Made by a program: the position numbers and the translations under genes
Assembly: GCA_017506865.1 (NCBI GenBank)
Contig: JAFCMP010000423.1
Span: 857,125 to 921,124, forward strand
DNA from: Tribonema minus
Lineage: Eukaryota > Sar > Xanthophyceae > Tribonematales > Tribonemataceae
Direction of reading: 5' to 3'
Length of the DNA stretch: 64,000 nt
In this document: one piece after another, positions 44,212 through 54,196 of the stretch
Layout of the letters: every line of letters begins with the position of its first letter
Numbering within the stretch: the first letter of the stretch is position 1
Notes under the pieces: model-generated
Database searches by the model: none
What the model was told of the DNA's origin: nothing
Seen by the model: only the letters and a program-made list of their open reading frames with translations

Positions 44212-44862
44212 AAAGGAAGGGGGACACTAACTTGCTGGTGCATCATATGATAAACTACCATTGGTAAAGCCGCTGTTGTCGTCGCTCACTCTGCTGCCAC
44301 AATTCCTTCAGAAGGTGCTTCATTGAACATAAAGTCGTCATGCAAGTCATGGAGCAGTGATCCACCGTGAATGATAGGCAATATAGACAAAGAATGTAGC
44401 AGAGCACGGACAACATGCAATGGACAGTGCATGCATACTTTCACCAGCATGTGCACCCAAGGGCTCAGGCAGGGCAGCACAACACAAGCATCACAAGCAA
44501 CATATGCTTGAGCAACATGCTGACATGTCCAGTATATGAAGGCTGCGCATTCCACACAGAGCACGACGCAAGACTGGCTACTGCATGCTAAGCACCATGA
44601 ATCCTGCGTGTTGTGTGCGCGGGCACTCAGGCATCTGTCAACTCCTCTCAGCGCTGTTCGCTGCAATTTCTTCTGCCTGCCTTGCGAGTCTGCATAATCG
44701 ACAGGGTGCGTAGGCGCAGAGCGCTCAACCTGCGCGACAAAAAGCTAATCTGGCATTTTGCCCAGCTCCAAAGGTGGGCACCCGACGTTACTTGAGTCAA
44801 TCACCGAGTGCTGACCGCAACTGCCAAAAGCGTGCAGCTTTGAGCTTTCGCTGCCTGCCGTG
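44212..44862. other. Unassigned region
   Basis: No supported gene. It may be the 3' flank of the LRR gene to the right. Confidence 0.3.
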
Positions 44863-45699
44863 TCACAAATTATCGTACTCAATTTCGACTCGCGGCCTCA
44901 CCCTGCATAGCGAGTCCAATGCTCCATAGAGCAGCTCATTGCAAGCTGTGACATCCAGCTTGCGGAGCGCCGCGAGCTCGCCAATCCGATCCGGCAGCCT
45001 TGTTAGCTGGGGGCAGGTGTTGATGTCGAGCAAACTGAGCGATGGCAGGTCGCAGATGCTGTCCGGCAGAGCGGTCAGCCCCATGCAGTAGCACAGATTG
45101 AGCTGCGTCAGCGCGCGCATGTCGCCCAGGCGCTCTGGCAGCGCTACCAGCTCTTCGCAGCTCGTGAGACTAAGCTTTGTGACAGCTGAGAGGCGGCAAA
45201 TCGAGTCGGGCAGGGCGACCAAGCCACACTCATTGAGTGACAGCTGCGTCAACGCCCGCAGGTCGCCTATGGTGTCAGGCAGGAAGCGTAAGGCATCAGT
45301 GTATGTCACCTGAAGGCACGTTAGAGCTGCCAGGCTGCCAATGCCCCTAGGCAGAGACTCGATGGGTAGGCCCCCGAGGCTGAGTGACTGCAGATGCCCC
45401 AGATTGCCGATGGAGTCAGGCAAGGTTGCCAGGACATCGCAATTATAGATTGACAGCTCTTTCAGTGCTGCCAGATCACCGAGACGGTCCGGCAGACTGG
45501 TCAGCGCCACCCACGCCAGTCGAAGGTGAGCCAGCGACGTCAGATTACTGGTAGTCTGTGGCAGAGCTGTCAGCTGGCGACATCTGTGCAGGCGAAGGTC
45601 CGTCAACGCGCTGAGGTCGCCGATGCGATCCGGTAAAGCTGTCAGGCCATCGCAGTTGCGCAACCGGAGTGTCGTCAATAACTCATGTTGAAGTACCAA
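44863..45699 (-). CDS. Leucine-rich-repeat protein (plant R-protein/Ras-group type), lacks ATG
   Basis: About 11 consecutive LRRs of 23-24 residues with consensus LxxLxLxxCxxLxALPDxIGDLxxL (TALPDRIGDLSALTDLRL, VALPERLGDMRALTQLNL and so on), ending EIEYDNL-stop. Short LPDxIGxLxxL repeats are typical of plant/algal intracellular LRR proteins that act as protein-binding scaffolds. The frame has no ATG. It is closed upstream by TGA just before the TTG at 45699, and the first possible acceptor is ...CAACATGAG/TTATTG. So either an upstream exon exists or this is a 5'-truncated gene. No kinase, NB-ARC or signal sequence is visible. Confidence 0.65.
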   Translation of the reverse strand: MVLQHELLTTLRLRNCDGLTALPDRIGDLSALTDLRLHRCRQLTALPQTTSNLTSLAHLRLAWVALTSLPDRLGDLAALKELSIYNCDVLATLPDSIGNLGHLQSLSLGGLPIESLPRGIGSLAALTCLQVTYTDALRFLPDTIGDLRALTQLSLNECGLVALPDSICRLSAVTKLSLTSCEELVALPERLGDMRALTQLNLCYCMGLTALPDSICDLPSLSLLDINTCPQLTRLPDRIGELAALRKLDVTACNELLYGALDSLCRVRPRVEIEYDNL

Positions 45700-46534
45700 T
45701 CAGACGCGCAGTGCAGTTCCTAATGGAGGGGTGCCCAGCACCGTCTGTCGTGTCGGTTTTGCTGCTTCTGTCTGTGTATGGTCATGAAGGTACTCTCCAC
45801 GATGATGATTGCTACAATACAAACCAAAGGCGAGTGACAGTTCACAGCAGCCTTGTGTCGACAAACAACAGCTTTGGTGGATGTTTTCAGCTGCGTTTGA
45901 ACAGCAGACAGCACACTCTGCCTTTGACTTGCCAGCCTCGTCCTGTGGGACTCACAGCATCATCGGATTTGCACCTGCTGCCGTGTGTGCTCATACCCTC
46001 CATGGTGCTGGCAGTCTCAGCTACTGCTGCTTGAGGCTGCCAGCAGTTTTCTGCAGCAGTGCGAGGCACAAGTGACCATCTTTATGCACAACAGTCACCT
46101 AATATCTCTGCCAGTAGACACGAGGAAGGCTGTGACGTAGAGTACACGTGTCACATATGGTAATTGGACAGGGGGGGGTTGGCTGTGGCGTACTCAATTT
46201 GGCAAAGCAGTCCACGAAACAGAGCCAATGCTCCAAAGGCAAAAGCGCGTATATCTTTTCTGGGGCCACGATCCCGCAACTGTGTCATGACGCTTTAATG
46301 CCGGAGCGATGACAATGAGGTGTGTGTGTCACCAGGTGGTGATGTCAACAAGTTTGCAGAAAGTCCGATCCTAAAGATCAGAACAGCAGGTCTGGGTCTT
46401 GTTTGTGTCGAGAAGTGTTAGTGCACTGCAATGGCATGCATGACAGAACAGTACAGCTTGCAGTGCTGCGCCATGCGCGCATGTGTCCTGTTGAGTACTG
46501 TCATGTACTGGCATGTGCTGTCATGCACCTCCAG
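45700..46534. other. Unassigned region
   Basis: No upstream exon for the LRR ORF could be recognised on the minus strand. Short ORFs only. Confidence 0.3.
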
Positions 46535-49500
46535 CATGTACTTTTTATTAATTCTCGCTCAGGGCGCGAAAAAGCCCAGATGATTGGCATCTAGCTGTAA
46601 GGAATCTACATATCGTATGACAGTCTGAAAGTGTCGCAACGACAACCACTCAAACGCCGCCGCCGCCAAATGGCATCTCGGGGTCCTCCCCTACGTCCTC
46701 CTCCATGTGCCCCCCCCCCCTGGATTCTGCCATGTGTGTCATGACACGGCCAGAGTACGCCATGTGGAGCGCTGCCGACAGTGCCGAGCGTAAGCGCGCC
46801 AGGGCGATGCCCTTGAGAGCTTTAGGGCGCGCTCCTCCGGGCACTGACATCCTGCTGGCATACTCCGTCGCCACAGCCTCCAGCAGCTTCCGCCCCTGCT
46901 CCCCGATGCTGCCAAATGACCCTATTGCCAATGTGGCAAGTTTGTAGCAATTCTGATCATAATGACCAGAATAGTGGGTAGTCTTGGCGGCCTCTTGGTC
47001 GCGGCAGCATCGCTCGGGGTCTGCTGCAGTCTTCGCCGCCCGCGACGCCACCTGTGCCTCGAAGCAGGTAACGTCCACCATGAGCGGTAGGTGGCGTGTC
47101 GGGTCGTCGTAGCCGGTCACCGGGAAGGCGTCGGCAGGCAGCACGATGTCCATCCTGCGACTCCCCGGCGGCCCGGCGGACCCCAGAAACGGCGTGTAGT
47201 CCTCGTCCACCAGTCCCGTTTTGAGGTATTGCCGCAGGAGGCGCTGCGTGGCCCTCTTGACGCTATTGTGGACAATGGTGTCGTGCGCCTTGACGCGTGG
47301 CGCTTGACACAGCCGTGCATGCAGGGTGCCGCCCGGCGACTTCCCGCACAGCTTGCAGCCTGCCGTCTGCTCCTCTACTCCGATGGCGCGTTTGACGGCC
47401 AGCTGCCAGGATAGGCCATCGAACGAAGCCGTTGTGGAGTACATGGGCTCGTTGAGGAATGCCATGCCGATCGAGTGCATGTGGCGCTGCGACCGGAATC
47501 GAGCAAGTGCTTGCGTGCGTTGCGTGCCCTGCGGCAGCTGTTGCAGGTCTGCCTCCACCTTATCTGCAAGCTCGGTAGCGACGGCATCTGCAAGCGCACT
47601 CTGATTGGGGCGCTTCAGGCTACACTGCAACTGCAGAGCACTGGCGTCAAGTACGCAAGCAGCATCCGCACCAGTGCCACCACCTGCTGTCGGCCGCAGC
47701 GGCGGCTGCTGCGTAGGTGGTTGCTGCTGCAGTGGCGTTAGCGCTGGTGGCAGTATATGTTCCAGCTTGTCACCTGTTGCTGCACGTAGAGATGTGGCAG
47801 CTGTGGCGATCGTCCGCATGAGGGGCAGGCGCGCCACCTCTGCCGCTGCTGCGCCTTGTAGCATTGCTGGTGTGGAACGCGCAGCGCCTGCATTGACGGC
47901 TGCCGCTGCTGCGTGCGCTGGTGCTGCAGCTGTGCCGCCTGCCGTTGCTGCTGCTGCCAGTGGTGTTGCTGCTGCCGCAGGTGTTGGTGCAGCACCTGCC
48001 GCATTGGCCGCTGCCACCGCCATTGCCGCTGTCGCAGCCGGCACGGTTGCGGCGCCGCCTGCCGACGCTGCTCCTGTTGCAGGTGCTGCAGCAGCCCTTA
48101 GGCTAGTAGGGCCTGTAGCAGCTGTATTGCCTATGCCCGCAGCCGCTGCTGTTGATGCTGCAGTTAGTGATGCCGCCGAGGCCACTTGAGGTGCAACATG
48201 TGCTGCCGCTGCTGCAGCAGCCTCTGATGCTGGAGCAGCTGCTGCTGCCGCCGCTGCTGCTGCCGCCGCTGCTGCTGCCGCCGGAGTAGTTGCGCCGTGC
48301 GCCGCCGCTGCTGCTGCTGCCGCTGGTGCCGCCTGTGCTGCCGCCGCGGCCCCTGATCCAGCGGCAGCTGCGTCGTATGTTGCCGGAATGGCTGCGCCAT
48401 AAGCGCGGCCAGCCGCTGATGCAGTTGCCGCTGCCGGAGCGGTCGCGCCTCCACTGGCAACCGCCGCTGCCGCTGTAACAGTTGCCGCTGCTGATGCTGC
48501 TGGTGCTGGTGCTGCTGCCGCTGCTGCCGGTGCCGCTTGTGTTGCCGCATCCTCAGCAGCGTTGTCTGCAGCCGCTTGAGGAGCCGCCTGCTGCAGCACC
48601 CCCGCCCATCCAGAGAGTGCTGGTTGCAGCGCTTGCAACGTGCCCGCCACATACGCAGCATCAGCGATGTCGCAGGCGCTGGTAATGCCAAGGCCGCCAT
48701 GCCGTGTTGGGAGTCGCGCTTGCTGTAAGGCTGGGCCGTGCGCTGCCAGATGGAAGTGGGCCCCACTTTGCTCAAACTGGCGCCAGGTCTGGCCTGGTGG
48801 CTGCAGGCCCATTGAGTGCTCGAGCACCCACTGCGTGACCCGATCCCACTCCTTGGCGGCTGGCGCTGTCTGCGTAGTGGGAATGGTGCGCAGGCAGTAC
48901 GTCATGCGAGGCACCACGCAGTAGCGCAGTAACCTGAACATAGCCCTCGGAGATGTCAGGCGCGCGCATCGCTCTGCAAATCGAGCCCCTGCCCCGCCTG
49001 CACCCGCTTCCCTGCGCAGCCATGCGTCCACAAAGCTGCTGTGGCCCACCGGCACCCCCAGCAGCACAGCTCCACGGTTCTGATTTTCATCCGTATCCCC
49101 CACTAGCTGAACGCCCAGCTGCTGCAGCAGTTGCCGCTCGTGGTCTGTCACCACATGCCCCCTGCCAGGCAGCGCGCGTGACTTGGTGAGGTTTAGCTCC
49201 AGCCCCACCTCCGCAAAGTGTTGTTTGAGCTGCGCCACCGCCTGTATGTCATCCTGAGTCAGCGTGCAAGCGCCTGTTCGGACGTTGGCATCGTCCATGT
49301 AGGCGCCCATCCGCCTCCGCGCGCGCTGCGCAGCCGCCGCCTCATTGAACCGTTTCAAGCACTGAGCAATGGCGCCGCAGAAGAGCATCGGTGCCGCGGG
49401 GTCCCCCTGCTTAAACCCGCGCTGAGACATGATGATGCGCGTGGAGCCGTCAACGTGCTGGAACAGCAGGCGTGGCCGAGTGCGAACGTATGTGCCGATG

Positions 49501-52004
49501 AAGTAGTCGAGGAAGTCCGGCAGCTGTGCTGCTACCCATTCCGCTGCCGCCAGGACGAACACCATGTTGAAGGCATTCTTGAGGTCCAGCATGAACTGCC
49601 AGTGACCGAGCTCATACGCGAGTTTGCCGGCCATGGCCGCTTTCTCCGCTCCTGCTGAGACGGCTACCCCATACTGCCCGTCTGGCTCAAGGAGCTCCGC
49701 CAGGAAGTCTTTGCGGTCTGCCACGTACACCGAAGTGCATAGTCGCTGCAGCACCTCGCCGCAAACGATGGGCCGCTGCTTAGCTGTACCATCTTCCTGT
49801 TGTTCTGCAAGTGGCGTCAGGCGCCCCGCGCCATGCAACTGCCAGAAGGCATCCGGCAGCCGCGCAGCCTCCCGCATAACGGTCTGAAGCCACCGTGTGA
49901 GGACAGCAGCAAACTCATGCCGTCCCCAGCTTGTGCGTAGCGCATCCTGCAGGTGGCTGTAGCGCAGCCCCGATGGGCCTGCTCCACTGTAAGGGCTTGC
50001 TCGCTGGATGAGCTTGGCAACCGTCTCTGGCTCAATTCCCTCCCCCTGTAACAGGCTGAGTTCTGCTGGCATGTCGGCTGCTTTCGCCACAAGCTGATCA
50101 ACCATGCCGGATAGCTCATGGAGTTGTTCCCCTGGCGCAGCGGAGGGGTGTTTGGACTGCATGGCGGCAAAGCAGTCATCATCAGGTATCGCCACCGTTT
50201 TGGGCTGAAGGAAACGCGCTGCCTGCTGTAGCCCCCCCCGTGTGCCCATGCACTGTAGGACGTAGGCGTTGATCGCTGCCTCCGTTTGCTGGCGCGCGCG
50301 CCAGCGCCGGTGCGCACGCGCGTGTGCGAGGAGCGCTGGCACCAACCGGTCAAGCTCACCGCGTGCCAACATTCTGATTCTGTCGGAGCGAGTGATGCCA
50401 GGTGCGCCATCGGTGGAGGTGATGAGTGATGGCATGAGGTGGTGTAGAATCGTGGATCTTTGCAGTCGCTGCACCCGCCCTGCAGAATCTGGCTCCCGCG
50501 CCGCATTGACGAACATCGTCATTGTGTGTGCCAACAGATGTGTTGCTGCGTTCTCCAGTGCAGCTCCCACATAGCGACGATTGCGTGGTCTAGCAAGGCT
50601 TCTAGTTGTCGCGAACTGCAGCTTGCACAGCTCATCGAGGCTGATGCTGTCAAGCACTGCTGCGACTGCGGGGGTTGAGATGGTCCACGTGAAAAGCCCA
50701 CCTGCCCCACCTGCTGCGCCTGCAGGGCCTGGCGCTGCCGCTGCTGTCGCCGCACCTGCCGCTCTGGGACCCCCTCCGCCGCCGCCGCGGCCGCCACGAC
50801 CACAGCCTCGTCCGCCGCTGTCGCTGCTGCGACCGCTGCCACGACCACCGCGGCCGTTTTGAGTTCGCGCGCCACTGCCGCTGTTGCTAGCACCGCCGCT
50901 GCGGCTGCTGGCATCACTGCTGCGGCCGTTGCCAGCGCCGCTGTCCTTAGTACCGGCTGCACTGCCGCCGCCGGCACCGCTGCTGCTGCCGCCTCCGGTT
51001 CTGCTGCCGCTAGTCGCTCTGCTACTGCTGATGTCTGCATCATTGCTGCCGCTGCGAACGCGTCCTCCATTGCCACGTCCGCGCCCTCCACTGCGACCCC
51101 GACCCCCTCGTGTAGCACTGCTGCCCCCGCGTTCCGGCCTCTTTGAGCTGCCGGAGGAGCTGCTGCCACCAGCCTGAGCAGCAGGTGCCTGCTGCGCGTG
51201 CGCTGGTCCCTTTGCGTAGGGGTTGCCGATGGGTGTGCACGCCGGTTGCTGCTGTGGCAGCGACGTGGTAGCTGTTGCCGTCGATGCATCAGGTGCTAGC
51301 GGTGCTGCTGATGCTGTTGTTGACAATGTTGCCGCCACTGCAGCGGGTGAAGTGATAGGCCTGCATTTGCGGCAGTGCTTGCCCGCGCTGGCATCGCTGC
51401 TGTCCACTCTGAATGTCTTGTTGGCATGAAACAGGTTTTTGCACAAGGCACACTCGGTGTAGATGGTTTGCAAGTGCGACGTGCTGAGGTCGGAGCGCTC
51501 CAGGAACGTTGTTGCTGTCCCACTGTGGTGTTTGCGCTGGTGCTTCGCCGCGATGTGGGCGTTTAACCTCTGCTGTAACGAGAGCAGCGACATGCCCTTC
51601 TTCACCACGAGGTCGCATAAGTTGCACTTGTACTCCGGGTCCGCACTGCCTCCACCTCCAGCTTCGTCGTCTAGCATCAGACGTTGCTGTTCCAGACTGT
51701 TATGACCTGTTCTAGAGCGCTTGACTGCACTTTGCCCGCCCGTGTGCTCCCCTTCGCCTGTTTGATCGGAAATTGACCAACCGTCATTCTGTACCCTCTT
51801 GCGTTTGTGCGCTGCGCGTCCGTCTCCAGTTGCTCTGCTGCTGCCACTCGTGCCATCGTCCTGTTGACAAGCGCCATTGCCATCTGCAGCACTGGTGCTA
51901 ATATCCTGCGCTTGTGCGCACGCTAGATCGGATTCCTTGCATTTCTGCGCTGATTCAGAGTTGGCAATACGGGCCTCCCGCCGCCGCCATGATATTCTTT
52001 TCAT
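46535..52004 (-). mobile_element. RLE-type non-LTR retrotransposon (element A)
   Basis: One long ORF plus a ~112-bp 3' UTR that ends GAGCGAGAATTAATAAAAAGTACATG on the minus strand (46537 side). The same 3' end bounds fragments at 15257 and 28612. No LTRs or TIRs. The start of the element upstream of 52004 could not be fixed. A full ORF, with degraded relatives elsewhere in the window, suggests a young copy. Confidence 0.85.
46650..52004 (-). CDS. Non-LTR retrotransposon polyprotein: zinc fingers, RT, endonuclease
   Basis: 1784 aa, starting at ATG 52004. Residues 127-155 form a C2H2 finger (C127-x2-C130-x19-H150-x4-H155). C185/C188 and C211/C214 may form a second site. Residues ~220-460 are Gly/Ser/Arg-rich. 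Reverse transcriptase follows with LDLKNAFN (motif A), GFKQGDPAAPMLF (motif B) and YMDD at 902-905 (motif C). After the RT comes an unusual ~300-residue Ala-rich stretch. The C-terminus has a CCHC-type finger (CKLCGKSPGGTLHARLC) and an endonuclease-like R-R-M-D1619...LMVD1644 pair. N-terminal C2H2 plus C-terminal restriction-like endonuclease is the layout of R2/NeSL-group elements, which nick the target and prime cDNA synthesis there. The ORF is uninterrupted, so it may be active. Confidence 0.88.
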   Translation of the reverse strand: MKRISWRRREARIANSESAQKCKESDLACAQAQDISTSAADGNGACQQDDGTSGSSRATGDGRAAHKRKRVQNDGWSISDQTGEGEHTGGQSAVKRSRTGHNSLEQQRLMLDDEAGGGGSADPEYKCNLCDLVVKKGMSLLSLQQRLNAHIAAKHQRKHHSGTATTFLERSDLSTSHLQTIYTECALCKNLFHANKTFRVDSSDASAGKHCRKCRPITSPAAVAATLSTTASAAPLAPDASTATATTSLPQQQPACTPIGNPYAKGPAHAQQAPAAQAGGSSSSGSSKRPERGGSSATRGGRGRSGGRGRGNGGRVRSGSNDADISSSRATSGSRTGGGSSSGAGGGSAAGTKDSGAGNGRSSDASSRSGGASNSGSGARTQNGRGGRGSGRSSDSGGRGCGRGGRGGGGGGPRAAGAATAAAAPGPAGAAGGAGGLFTWTISTPAVAAVLDSISLDELCKLQFATTRSLARPRNRRYVGAALENAATHLLAHTMTMFVNAAREPDSAGRVQRLQRSTILHHLMPSLITSTDGAPGITRSDRIRMLARGELDRLVPALLAHARAHRRWRARQQTEAAINAYVLQCMGTRGGLQQAARFLQPKTVAIPDDDCFAAMQSKHPSAAPGEQLHELSGMVDQLVAKAADMPAELSLLQGEGIEPETVAKLIQRASPYSGAGPSGLRYSHLQDALRTSWGRHEFAAVLTRWLQTVMREAARLPDAFWQLHGAGRLTPLAEQQEDGTAKQRPIVCGEVLQRLCTSVYVADRKDFLAELLEPDGQYGVAVSAGAEKAAMAGKLAYELGHWQFMLDLKNAFNMVFVLAAAEWVAAQLPDFLDYFIGTYVRTRPRLLFQHVDGSTRIIMSQRGFKQGDPAAPMLFCGAIAQCLKRFNEAAAAQRARRRMGAYMDDANVRTGACTLTQDDIQAVAQLKQHFAEVGLELNLTKSRALPGRGHVVTDHERQLLQQLGVQLVGDTDENQNRGAVLLGVPVGHSSFVDAWLRREAGAGGAGARFAERCARLTSPRAMFRLLRYCVVPRMTYCLRTIPTTQTAPAAKEWDRVTQWVLEHSMGLQPPGQTWRQFEQSGAHFHLAAHGPALQQARLPTRHGGLGITSACDIADAAYVAGTLQALQPALSGWAGVLQQAAPQAAADNAAEDAATQAAPAAAAAAPAPAASAAATVTAAAAVASGGATAPAAATASAAGRAYGAAIPATYDAAAAGSGAAAAAQAAPAAAAAAAAHGATTPAAAAAAAAAAAAAAAAPASEAAAAAAAHVAPQVASAASLTAASTAAAAGIGNTAATGPTSLRAAAAPATGAASAGGAATVPAATAAMAVAAANAAGAAPTPAAAATPLAAAATAGGTAAAPAHAAAAAVNAGAARSTPAMLQGAAAAEVARLPLMRTIATAATSLRAATGDKLEHILPPALTPLQQQPPTQQPPLRPTAGGGTGADAACVLDASALQLQCSLKRPNQSALADAVATELADKVEADLQQLPQGTQRTQALARFRSQRHMHSIGMAFLNEPMYSTTASFDGLSWQLAVKRAIGVEEQTAGCKLCGKSPGGTLHARLCQAPRVKAHDTIVHNSVKRATQRLLRQYLKTGLVDEDYTPFLGSAGPPGSRRMDIVLPADAFPVTGYDDPTRHLPLMVDVTCFEAQVASRAAKTAADPERCCRDQEAAKTTHYSGHYDQNCYKLATLAIGSFGSIGEQGRKLLEAVATEYASRMSVPGGARPKALKGIALARLRSALSAALHMAYSGRVMTHMAESRGGGHMEEDVGEDPEMPFGGGGV

Positions 52005-54196
52005 GAACTCTGCTACGCCATGGTGCTACATGCTACAGCTACATACCTATCCGCATCTCGTGGAGGCCTACTACGGTACTTTTATGGGGAGGTACGGTAC
52101 TATGTACTACAGTATGTACACAAACGCCAATGCCAACAGCAGACAGACACCGGAAGTCATGATGCATCAGTGCACAAAGGTCATCTGCTGAGTCCATGTG
52201 CATTCAACTTTGTTAACTCAGCGTGAACGCAGCTGTGAAGCTTGCGAAGGCGGGGCGTCAGTGTGCGACAGTTATCAAGCTGCATTGGCGGCCCAAAGGC
52301 CTTGTACCGGTCTCTCCTACTGTGGTGACTGGGTGGTGTCCCAGCTCACAGTGTTGACTCTTCAGGAGTGAGGAACTGCTCCATTGCTCCAGTTACAGCC
52401 TAAAGCCTGCGAATGTTGCCTTGAGAAAGCAGCGGCGCTTGCAACTACTCTCTCCAGATACCAAGTGCCATGGCGCCGGTAAACGTGGCGGTGCAAAAGC
52501 AGACAAAAGCCTTCCTTAAAGCATGTAGATCGGTTTCTGATCATTAGGCGCACACAAGCACAAATGCAGCTGAGCGCTGCTGCCATTCAACTTGAGGTGA
52601 CTGTTGACAAATACGGGCACAACTCTCCAATTCAGCCCTGGCCACCTCAAGGCGTGCTACGTGCTGCCACCACACATCTATCATCCTAATGCACGCTAAT
52701 GGCGGCCGCTTCACGACATACGCCCCCATCCATGACGTCATCGACCGTCTGGATCAAATAACAGTGAAGCGTGCAAGGAGCTACTGCAAGCCCGGCCTAC
52801 CGCAAATAAGCAATGCAAATCCTCAGCAGATACAGCACGCCTGGCACCACTTTACTGCGCGCCAAGTGTTGTCGATGCGATTGCAACACCTGATTGCGCA
52901 TCACAAGCAGATACTACCCCTCTAGGCGGCGGCTGCGGCTACACGGTGGCGGCGACACCGGCAGCGGCAGAGCAGCACCATATGTTGACGTCATGGTACT
53001 GAAATAACAGAGGGGAGTACTGCCAGTGTGTGGCTATATGCCTCTAATGCTGCACCCGTCAAAGAGGCTGCACCACTTACATACGCCCCGGTAATTGCCT
53101 ACACTAGCAAACAAACGCACAACTTGCGATGCAAACCAGCACTCCACACTACTGCGCCCCCGCTTGAGGCACTCACGCAACCCCCACACTACTGTGCTCC
53201 CGCTTGAGGCACTCGCGCAACCCCCCACTACACCCCGTGTCATGCACGCCCTGTTATAGGGATATAACCCCTCCCCAACCCCTAAAAAGTCACCATAACG
53301 TAGGCGGTGCCTTAAGGTGCGCGCTGGTAGACGCGACTATGCACCTGCTGGAGAAAACGATACACCTGGCGCCTACTCTCCCCGCGTTTCCTTGAACGTT
53401 ACAGGAAAGAGGCTGGAAGTTCGGCTGCGGTCAGTCTCATGGCATACGGCCCGAGTTCCCGCGCGCTACCAACCAGGCTGACGACCCATCCCCCCATGAC
53501 GCCCCCCCCCCCAGTCGGCGGCTACGATGGCCACGTCCCCTGTTCCAAGCCGTAGCAGTGCTCAGCAACGTGAGGAGCACCGCACACTCCGCGCGGCGCA
53601 GCAGCTCGCATGCGCGCCCGTCCTGACTCCCGCAGTACGCCCCCAAGCGCTTGGCACTGCTCAGCAACTTGCTTTGCACGACGTAGCTAGGCCATACTAT
53701 GCAACGCTAGTCCGCCCAGGCCCGTTAAGTTGACAGCGCTCAGCAGCTCGCATGAGTGCGTCCCAAATAGCTTAATCCCCAATCCGCCTCCGGGCCTGGG
53801 GCAGCGCTCAGCGACTGATTGAGGCTGCCCTTGCCTTGGCAGTGCTCAGCAACTCGCTGGAGCACGCACTGCGCCGTGTGGTAACTCACTCACACTTGCG
53901 CTAGGCCAATAGCTGAAGTTGAAGCGCCCTTGCTGAAGTTGAGCTGGTGGTTGAAGTTGAAAGGTGCTTCGGCAGCAGCGCTTGAAAATCTCGTCACCGG
54001 TAGATGCGCATGTAGAACGCCCGCCGCTGCGCGCCAAGACGGAGTTGAATATCTCGTCACCGGTAGATGCGCATGTAGAACGCCCGCCGCTGCGCGCCAA
54101 GACTCCGTCTTCACCTCATATGACACTCCTCCTGAAACATGCGGCACGCAAGGCGCGGGGTAGGGAACGCTGCCAAACAACAAGACTTGGATATTT
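52005..54196. other. Region between the two large retroelements
   Basis: It holds a 40-bp tandem repeat (CTACTG(C/T)GC(C/T)CCCGCTTGAGG, 53148-53228) and a looser repeat of (A/G)(C/G)TGCTCAGCAACT at about 53556, 53658, 53735, 53800 and 53842. TTGAAGTTGAA motifs lie at 53913-53962. The right end should include the 3' UTR/LTR of the gypsy-type element, but its second LTR lies outside the window, so I cannot delimit it. Confidence 0.4.
53988..54103. repeat. 53-bp direct repeat, two copies 63 bp apart
   Basis: ATCTCGTCACCGGTAGATGC... to ...GCGCGCCAAGAC occurs at 53988-54040 and 54051-54103, apparently identical. It lies just past the end of the gypsy-type coding region and may be within its LTR. 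Confidence 0.85.

Noticed and set aside
43749-44267. 172-codon plus ORF
   Set aside because: It runs through the hairpin element and has no recognisable domain or splice signals.
47605-48189. 194-codon plus ORF (Ala-rich) and similar ORFs at 50859-51177
   Set aside because: They are antisense shadows of the Ala/Gly-rich parts of the element A polyprotein.
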